Position numbers and translations under genes: made by a program. This document shows, one piece after another, positions 26,378 through 36,300 of a stretch of 37,500 nt of DNA (positions are counted from its first letter, which is position 1; every line of letters starts with the position of its first letter). The notes below the pieces were generated by a model. That model had not been told where the DNA came from and did not search any database. It saw only the letters and a program-made list of their open reading frames with translations. This stretch comes from Glandiceps talaboti (taxonomy: Eukaryota; Hemichordata; Enteropneusta; Spengelidae), in the NCBI RefSeq assembly GCF_964340395.1, contig NC_135554.1, positions 25,943,092 to 25,980,591 on the forward strand, in the 5' to 3' direction.

Positions 26378-26956
26378 AGAATTTGTTGACACCAGCTGAA
26401 TAATTGCCATCCATACAGTATAATTGACAGCTTATTTCACTTTTCAAACTTATTGGCTATAGCCATTCATGAGTGACAAGAGACCTATCTTACAAGCCAT
26501 ATATCTTACATTCTAAATGAAACACTGTTCCCAGTCAGCAGACTACACATATTATCAGGACTGTAACATCTTTACACTAGTCATAATTTACAATCCATAT
26601 CAATAAAATATGAACATACTAGTTTTCTAATTTGAGTCTATACTGGATCTCACAAAACTCAAACTAAGTGGATGACAGTTTCAATGAGTCACTGAAATAC
26701 CTCTCAATAATTATCTCACTTTTAAATCTTACATTACTAGTTTAGCTATAGACTAAAAGACAACCAGGACAATGATTGCCCAACAATGAAAAGTGTCAGT
26801 TTCAGGACACTACGATGTTACTATGGAAACTACAATGTTACTATGGATACCAAGTTGATTTCAGAAGAGATGAATACTGGATTAGCCATATTGTAATTTG
26901 TAGATTAAAATGCATAGTAAAGGTAAAAGTATGCCTACACAACTGTTTACATGTAC

Positions 26957-26962
26957 TTTATT
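26957..26962 (-). terminator. FAAH: Poly(A) signal candidate (FAAH)
   Basis: AATAAA on the minus strand, about 304 nt after the FAAH stop and directly after the 3' UTR repeat array ends. Confidence 0.45.
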
Positions 26963-27290
26963 AAACTACCAACTGCAATTTCAACCTTGGTTAAATGCTT
27001 TCAAATAGACTACAGTGTCGGCAATGGCTACTGACTGCGATTTTGATCTTGTACATAAACTACCAACTGCAATTTCAACCTTGGCTAAATGCTTACAAAT
27101 AGACTACAGTGTCGGCAATGGCTACTGACTGTGTTTTTTATCTTGTACATAAACTTCCAACTATAATTTTGACCATGACTACTAGATATACTTATAAACT
27201 ACTGACTACAATTTTGACAATGGCTACACACTTATAAACTTCTGACAGCAACCATGACTAGACACTTATAAATTTCCGACTGCAATTTCT
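26963..27290 (-). repeat. FAAH: Tandem repeats derived from the FAAH coding end
   Basis: A 94-bp unit (26963-27056 and 27057-27150) and shorter units at about 27151, 27190 and 27230 share ATAAACTACCAACTGCAATT-like sequence with the FAAH stop-codon region at 27263-27288. On the minus strand one copy reads V-E-I-A-V-G-S-L-C where the gene reads V-E-I-A-V-G-N-L-stop. Confidence 0.75.
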
Positions 27291-27382
27291 ACTTCTTTCA
27301 TCAGTCGCATACATAATTCATCTTGGTACTGCAGGGCGATACACTGTACACCTACAGGTAGACCAGCAGAATCCTTGCATGC
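27266..27382 (-). CDS. FAAH: FAAH exon F14: C-terminus and stop
   Basis: Encodes ACKDSAGLPVGVQCIALQYQ, then DELCMRLMKEVEIAVGNL and TAA (27266-27268). It matches the family's S-V-G-L-P-V-A-V-Q-C-V-A-L. The last eight codons and stop lie at the edge of the 3' UTR repeat array. Confidence 0.96.
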   Translation of the reverse strand, partial: ACKDSAGLPVGVQCIALQYQDELCMRLMKEVEIAVGNL

Positions 27383-30300
27383 CTACAACAGAATTGACAA
27401 CAAATTATTATTACAATATTATGCATTCATTGGATAAATTGATTTAATTCAAGAATAACATACTTACATGCAGCACACAAAATTTTGACTAACATGCAAT
27501 ATATAAATATATGTTCAAACATGAGACAGCAACGCCTACTATTATAACTCACTGAAATAAATATTCAATGATTTTTTTTATCTTTAATGTACTGTATACT
27601 TTCACTTTATTTTATTTACTTATTTCATATGAGCTTCGCAATTTTAGTAATTCCTCTGGGAATTTTAAGTTTGAATAAACTTGCTTAGATGAAAGATTAC
27701 TGACTGTGGACATACACATCTATAATATTATGTACTAAGTATTACACTAACCTCTCTAGCCATTTTATCCCATTCATCATTGATTGGGAAATCCTCGGCC
27801 AATTGTCTGTCATCTTCCTCTGTGACAGTGGTTACCGGGACGATACCCCCTGGGAAGTTTAGCAGGTTACATACGATAGTAGAACTTGCAGCATCTAGAT
27901 GAAATCAATATAAGACTAGTAATTAACAGGATGGTTTGTGTCCATAAAATGTTACAAGGATAAAATGTGGGTTTTATTAAAACTTTGAATTTGAAATTAG
28001 TGAAAAGATTAATGTATGAAAAGAAATAAACAAACATACTTGTCTACCAGTGAGTTTATTTAGTGTCACTGTGACAGTACAACATAAAAACAACTTGTAT
28101 GTCTCAAAAACACAGAAATAAAGTATATTTAAATCACAAAAAATGACAATAATTGTGGTAATTAGGACAATTTCAATGAATACCAGTTCAGCATTATTAT
28201 TTTGTCACAAAATAAACCTTAGTTATATCAGTTTTTAGATATCTTTCAATTTTCATAAATATTTTTTATTCATCAATGCATGAAATTTAATCTTGATAAA
28301 TACTATTTTTGTAGAATGTGAAATGTTTGAATTAATTTTATATTTGTTTAATCTTGAGTTAAATCTTGTTTTACAGGTAAAGACTTCTGAGAAAGACAAT
28401 ACAGAATTCTGATTTCAGATTTCTTTTAGCAGAGATTATTTTTGCATCCCGGCTAAGAATGATAATGTATTTATTGCAGTGCAAGGCTAAAAGGAAAACT
28501 TACTTTCCCTGGTGTAATCACTTGCCATTCAACTTATGGAAGATTACAACAATAGAAAAGAAAAACCACATTCAAAATGAAATATATACTTACATTGTGT
28601 TTTACAACAGTTGTCATTACTAACAGCTGTTAGATAGAATCCTGGACATAGAAGTACATCAATGTTATGACGTTTCCATTCTGACATGTATTCAGATTTA
28701 TAGGCCTACAATTAGAAAAATAAATATGTATTCAGATTTATAGGCCTACAAATGAAAAATGAATATGTATTCAGGCCTACAGATGGAAAAAATTGTATGT
28801 ATTCAGATTTGTAAGCCTACAAAAAAATTATTCATATTCAGATTTATAGGCCTAAAAGTCAATGTATTGGTTAAAAAGTCAATGTATTCACATTTATACA
28901 AATGGTTTAAAATTAACATCTATTCAGATTAGTACCTATACTATAACAATATAATATGAATATGTAAATTAAAAGTTTTTGTTTATCATTTCTCTATGTT
29001 GACATAAAAGGTGTATTTGTGTATGCATTATTTTATATCAAATGAAATATACCATATTACTAGACTATGAATTCAGGTGTAGAGAAATAGTATAGAATAA
29101 AAATGACTAATTTTATGTTTTAAATGGAGGAATGCAAGAGGTCCAGAGTGAGAGTTTGATAATATTGGGACTAGGAGTCACTTACTGAGGCTTTAAATTG
29201 TGTCTTCCACAACTCTTCCACAGTTCTGTTCAAATGAGAAAAAAACACATCAGAAATTCAGAATAGTAACAAAAGAAGTTAAAACTTTAAAAATAATGAC
29301 AGAAACAGGAGCTTGCTGTATAGTTTGACTTTACCAGACTAGAGTACAGATCTATGACCTACCTTACTCCTGCATGGCCTTCCCATGTATTGTAAACTCT
29401 TTCAGACTGTACAAATAAAATGAAAAAGAGATTATCAAAACTCTTTTAATATATCGTGTATGTACTACGATCCTGGAGTGGCATTCAAATGTATTCAAAT
29501 GTTTAAGGTTGTATGACTAATTTTTTGTTGATGGAAATCTGATTACAATAATAATGCTAGAAGTTTAGTTGAGATTTTAGATTTTTTGGGTGAAATATTT
29601 AATTTTATAAAATAGATATGATATGAACAATATACATCACGTATTAGGAAATCACTATGTGTTACACAGTGTGCCCTCTTTGCCAATTTGACGTGCCACT
29701 GACGCACACAATTTCTAGTGATATACCAAAATTTAGTGTTCCCCTATCTCTTACTCATAAGAAATGTCAGTTCTTTTCATTTTGGCTCACAACAACAAAA
29801 TTTGGCTATCACTAGAGGGCACACTGGTATTACACAAAGTGGGCATGTCTAATCAAAGTGGGATGATGTCATATCTGATAGAAAAGAATAAAAAAATTCA
29901 ACTTACAGTGAATGGTCTTGCTAACATTCTGAACAATTTAGATTTCAGGTAAGTGCGCATCTGTATAGCCATACTCCTATCAATGGCCTCTCCTTTGCTG
30001 TTGACATACAACAAAATGACAATATTAACTTTTGATAGTTTTAGCTAAACATATCTATGTTAGTTGAATGGGGGATGGTTGGGGTTTCTATAGTGATGGG
30101 CTATGTAATTGCAGTGTACCATTTTTCACCCTACTTGTGTATACAGGGTACGTTTATTGACTTTCCTATAGTGATGTTATTATATATGCAACAACAAAGA
30201 ACCAGTCACTATCAAATACTGTATTCTATAGAGGTCACAAGCACCTGACAATGAGGTAATTGCAATAGAAAAACTTTAAATTTGTTAACATGCAAATTAT

Positions 30301-33300
30301 TATAAAATTTGATAACTATACAAGTACCCTAGCCAGGTGAACAAGCCATCAGCATACTTAATCCAAATAGTTGTAACCATTATAGCATTATTCAAATACT
30401 CACTAGGGCAAGATTCACAATGTACTTGCCATTGACACATTTAATCAACATGCAAATTACTATAAGATTTGAATACTTACAAGAATGCTAGCCAGGTGTA
30501 ACTGACATTGACACATTTAATCAATATGCAAATTACTATATGATTTGAATACTTACAAGAATGCTAGCCAGGTGTAATTGCCATCAGCATGGGCCAACTT
30601 CCATCCTAAATGTGGAATGGCTTCAGATGCATGTGGTGGTTGAAATGGTATTAACTGAAGGTAAGACAACAAGGGTATCACAGAATGGATTATATGACCC
30701 TAGAGATACTACATGTGTTGTGTCTATTTCTTACTTTATCCAAATTATGGACACTAGGGTTTCAATTTGATATGTGTAACATTTTTATACAAGAAATGTA
30801 ATATACTAACAATTGAACCTAAACAAACAATACATGTTATTATTTCATGTTTTTCATTCTTAATTTAAAAAAAAAATTAGAACCATGCTGTTCAACAGAT
30901 AGTTGCTTTCTGAGGATGAAGAGGGGGAGGGGGAGGGTAGGAAGTCAATAGGGACATATAATCATAGAGTGTATAATATGTTCCAGATGTTATCACTCCC
31001 ATAATATTCTCTTCAAAGATCAAAGACTCAATGACTGACATAAAAAATAACAAACTGTACTGATAGTATTTTAATACCGTGTGACCTGCTGCTTCCAATG
31101 CATCTTTAGTCAGATTAACAGCTCTTCTAACAGATGGCACTGGAGTAAAGAAACCGTCATCATCAAAATAACCAATTCTTAGTTTGTTTCTGTCATTGTA
31201 TATCTATGGGACAATAATAACAATTTATCCAAAGTTAAAAAATCATAATGTAAATTATTTAATTTATTACCAGGACTTTAAGTCTCTCTTTTTAAAATCA
31301 GGGTTCTAATTTGCAAAAATATCAGATCTGATTATAATCCAATACACTCAGTGAGTAGACTAACCAATAACTCCTGATTTGTATCTTCAGACAATAGTTA
31401 TCAGAAGTTCTAGTCTTCAAGGGCCATGTTAGATTAGGATTCAAATTTAGATGTGAAACACCATTTTCTGGCAGAGCTATAGAAAAAGATAGTCCAGAAC
31501 TAGACTTGTTCAAATCTCCTGTCTTTTTTCATTTTGGATAAATTATTCTAATTTTGTTTTTAAAACAAACAACTGAGCTTTTGTGTGAAAAGATAACCTG
31601 AGTGAATGATTAATCAATCAAGTGAATACGTATAGCCTTTGGGAGACTACTAGTAGCTGGGTAAAAATTTTAAAAAAACATGTTCCTTTACAAAACTAAA
31701 AATTACTAACAGACTCAATACATTTGAAGATTTTGAGACTTAAGAACCCCCCTCCCCCCAAAAAAAAATGTTATCAAAATTATTAAAGTCACTTTAGAAT
31801 TCAAAGTTGTCGTCGAATACTGCATACATTAACTGTATGTGGAATAGAAGATCATTGATTATTCTCCAAAGGGAGTGGAGCCAGACTAGTACAGAACAAA
31901 ATAACAATTCAATATGATCCGTATGGCCTCCACTAATAGGATAACATTAATGTGAGAACCTGGGACTGAATCCCTGGCCTTTAACTCACAAACTTACATC
32001 ATCATTAAACTTCAACGGTGCAACGTTACAGTCTAACTGAAACAACAAGTCGGTCCATAATGCTTTTGTTGCCATGACAACGCCATCAACATCTCTACTC
32101 ATGATACCAACACCACCAGACACTGTCAAAAAAAAGATAAAAAACAAGAATTAGTAATTGTTATATAGAACTTACAGGTTGTTGGTAGTTGAGTGGTCAG
32201 TTTGTATGCCTCTTACCTCTGATTTAAAATTAACCAGGTCTGTATGTAAGAAAGGTGACGCTAGTTTTGACTTTACCAAACAGTGCAGGTTTTCCCTGGA
32301 TACTCCATTTTCTTCCCGTTGTAACACTGTGGCACTAGGGTGCTGCATAGTGGCAACTATTCATCAAATTTCAGAATTTATTGGAATAAAAAATATTAAA
32401 CCTGCATCATCCATGGTGATCAATAGTTGAAGAAACTATTCATTTTGAGCTTTGGAAAAGATACATTGTACTTTGTACAGAACAATTAAGCAATTATCAG
32501 TATTATACGTTGTCAGAGGTAAAAAGTATGTAGCTGCAATGGCATACTGTTTGTGTGTGATGACAGTATTCATTCTACAAGGTTTAATTATAGAGTGAAA
32601 CTTACATCCTCTCTGTCCAGGCAGGCAACCTCTTAGACCTTTGTGACTGGCAACAACAAAAAATGACAACACTTATATTAATTATGAAAATGAACATATT
32701 AAGGAAAATTGGTCACACAAAAAGAAATAACATTATTTTGGAAATTCTGACACAACCAATGAGGACTTTCTACTTACAATTCATATTTTGGATATTAAAG
32801 AAATATAATTTCAGTTTATCAACAATGTCATGAAAATAAGGTTGCCGTAGTATCAAAAGTGAACACGTATTCTTCAGTTCATATTTCAACTATTGAGGGC
32901 AGTATTCATCTCCAATTCAGACCCACCTTATTCTCTGTTCAGTTGGTCTCAATGCACACACTCCACTCATATGGGCTGGTATTCTTACACTGCCAGCAAT
33001 ATCTGTACCAATACCAATAGGTGAGCCATCACATTTTAACAAAGCCCCCTCACCACCACTGGAGCCCCCTGGTCCCCGACTAGGATCCATAGGATGGGTT
33101 GTTCTACCAAATACTGTATTATCACAAGAGTAGCTAGAGAACAAAATAAATGATAAGGAACATGAAACAGAAAAAGATGAGATATATTCTTTTTTACCAC
33201 TTAAATGTACACTTTTTTCCTTAAAAACTGTTTTTGAGCAACAAATCTTCTTTTCCTTACTTTTTTTTTGAGACACCTCAGCTTATTTTATATTTAAATT

Positions 33301-36300
33301 TTAATAAGTATATTTTTATCACTAAAATTAATTCAAAATATTACTGTAATAGTTATCAGGTTGATAAAATGTACAATTAAGTTTTAAAAGCCACAAAAGC
33401 CTGAATATTTGTAAATTTTTGTTTTCCAAATTTTTATTTGTCAGAAAGATGAGAATACACTTATTTGTGTATTTCATTCAGCACTTTGTATTCTTTCAGT
33501 TTCAAACACTCTACTATGCACAAAATTCAAAACAAACTTTGTCAAATATCAGTAAATTAAATGTCATAATTTTATCCAATTATTATTATTTTATTTATAC
33601 TCGGTTTAAAAAGTAGCACTGACGTGCTAATACATCCGAGATGTAAAATATAAATAAAACTACAGTAAAACCATCAGGAAGATAAAATATACATCACATT
33701 AATAACTTATATACCAAACAAAACAAACCAACAACAAAGACTCAAAAGACACATTCAACACTAAAACCTAGAGCTGATAAATAAAATGATGGAAATCACA
33801 ATGTGAAAGAGTATTAAGTCGTCCAACAACACTAAAATACAAGTAAAACATGGGTTGAGAGACATTGCCTTGCTTTATTTTACGTTTAAAAGATGCTAGA
33901 TTATCAGCCATCCTTACTCAGTTTGTTCCAAATTACTGGTGCCTGATACGAAAAAGAGTGCAAGCTGTATTTGGTGGTATGAACTCTTGGAATTTTCAAT
34001 ATGTTATCCCCCCTTAAATTATGATAGTGTATTATCTTACCTTAGTAGTGATTGTGGTACATTAGTTTTCATGAAAGGTATGGCACCTTGACTCTTAAGA
34101 ACTTGAACAACAACACAGTCACTGTCGGCAGGTTTATCAACAAATTTAGCAAACCCCATGGTAGAATCATACCCCTAGAATACAATGTATGCAGTGTTCA
34201 ATTTTTCCATGCAATATCTGGCCAATCAGTTCAATTCAATGATAGAAAACAACTGATAAACAGATTCCATATCATATTTTCTCTTCTATAGATTTACAAA
34301 ATTTCTTACAACTTTGCTCAATTTCTTCCTGAAAGTATCACAGTATTGCAGAATTTGAATTTGCCAATGTAAACTACTAAAATTCATAAACCTAAGACAG
34401 GTTTAAATAAAGTTATGTCTGATCATGTGACATACACTAGGGAGTACATATTAAGTTTATACATTTTTGGGAGTAATATTTTGATGCATGTTTAAAAGGT
34501 TACTCACAGTATTCTATATGATGTATACTTTAACTATCACAATTCACATACAACTGACTAAACTCAAACCTGGTACTAAGATATAACTTATAAATGATAT
34601 GACAATGTCATTTTTATAAGTATAAAAACACCAAGGTAATCCCTACTATGCAATCAACCGTTCTATCAATGCCACAAGATAAATGTAATGTCATAGACGG
34701 CATACACTGACATTATACTAGAATAATATGTGGATATTTTCATTTGAGTAAAAAGTTTGTAAACTCAGCATGTGCCACTTTAATCTGTAAAATTCATAAG
34801 TAATCAAAATATTTGTGTGATCATTTATGAAAAAGATGATATTAATGTAAATATTATAATATAAAGCATAAACAGAGAGTTACTAAGCTTGATAAGGCAC
34901 ACTGTACTGTTATGATAAATTCAAGTTTTAGTTTCATTTTTTAACATTTTAGGCTGGAGAAAAGATCAGCCATCAAATTTCACAAAGTACTATCTGTCTT
35001 GAGTTCATCAGTTGATCAGTTATTGGGTTTAGTGATAAATATAAATATAGGACTTAAGTTACATACTAGTATGCTAAGAAATAGTTTGTGCATACCAGAG
35101 ATATAAACAGACACTGAACTGTGCCCAACATGTGACCTGTCACTAACCTACAGGGTATAGCTGAAACACCCTAAGTTACATACTTCCAGTATTACTACCA
35201 GACTAGTTACATGTAAAACAGCTACCTTGCTGACAGATATGACAGTTACAGATATGAAAATATTGAGAGAGAAAAATCTGAATCAAGATGGAAATTTCAT
35301 ATTCTTAGAGTGTTTTGTATACACACACACACAGGCCTTTTTTCACTGTGGAAAATTTACATTGGCCTGAATGCACTGTATTTTCAGATATGGAACCAAT
35401 ATCTGGTTTCAATCCATAATAGTCACCCTACAGGATTGTCAAGTTCACTTCACATGTAGTTTTCAGTATGTTATTTTGGTATACTATACTATTCTTGTCA
35501 AGGCATGTTGTTAGAGCAATAAAAGTTATCATTATTATCTTTGTGATATGCTGCATTTATCGTTACATTAGTATATTCAGTGATATCAAAATGTAGCCTA
35601 CTAAACTTTCAGCCTTGGCAAATACTAGTAGTTGCAACATAACAGCCCGAAACGAAATATTTATCTACTATTGCCCTCATAACCAGGTAATAAAGTGTAT
35701 AATATTCATCTACTTTTAAAGTAATATCAACTTCTTAATTTATTTTGCACAACACTTTTTAACTCTGTAAGAGGTTATGTATCTCTATGGCACAAAAATC
35801 CATGCTTTAGATTGAAAAAATTGTGAACCAATAACCAAGGCAAATATTACAAGCAATATGAGGGGGGGGGGGGCAACTGGTAAGGTACATTTCACCTCTT
35901 AATACAGATGGTAACAAAACCTGGCTAGTGAAAATAACTTTATCTTAGATTTCTTCACAATAAATAATGGTTTTCATGAATGCTTACCTGAATGTTAAGG
36001 TTCTCTTTGATACTGACTGGAATTCCATACAACAAACCATCCTTGGTAGAGTCTTCTTCAAGTTCCTTGGCCCATAGCTATAAATAAACATAAATTATGA
36101 AAATTGGGAGATTATACTTTATAAACAACATATTACAGAATGACATGTTGACTGAAAGCTTAATATTACCACTTCAAATACTCAACTAACTATTTACAGG
36201 AGAAATGACATTGCCATTGAGTTTTACTCATGGGTTACATATTCAGGCAACTTTAAATGCAAAAGTTGCCATCCACAGTGGGGATATAGAAGTAGACAAG

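Larger units (their letters stand above)
24046..26956. other. Intergenic region between convergent MAP3K1 and FAAH
   Basis: About 2.9 kb with no gene I can support. It holds a dispersed repeat (24851-25090), a fragment of the MITE-like family (25343-25408), (CATA)n (25536-25649), a short element with inverted ends (25980-26285), and a G-quadruplex motif (26357-26377). Confidence 0.7.

Noticed and set aside
32917-33276. Longer minus-strand frame extending 5' of FAAH exon F4
   Set aside because: Only 32927-33133 matches FAAH; the extra N-terminal part is intron, with a clear TTCTCTAG acceptor at the boundary.
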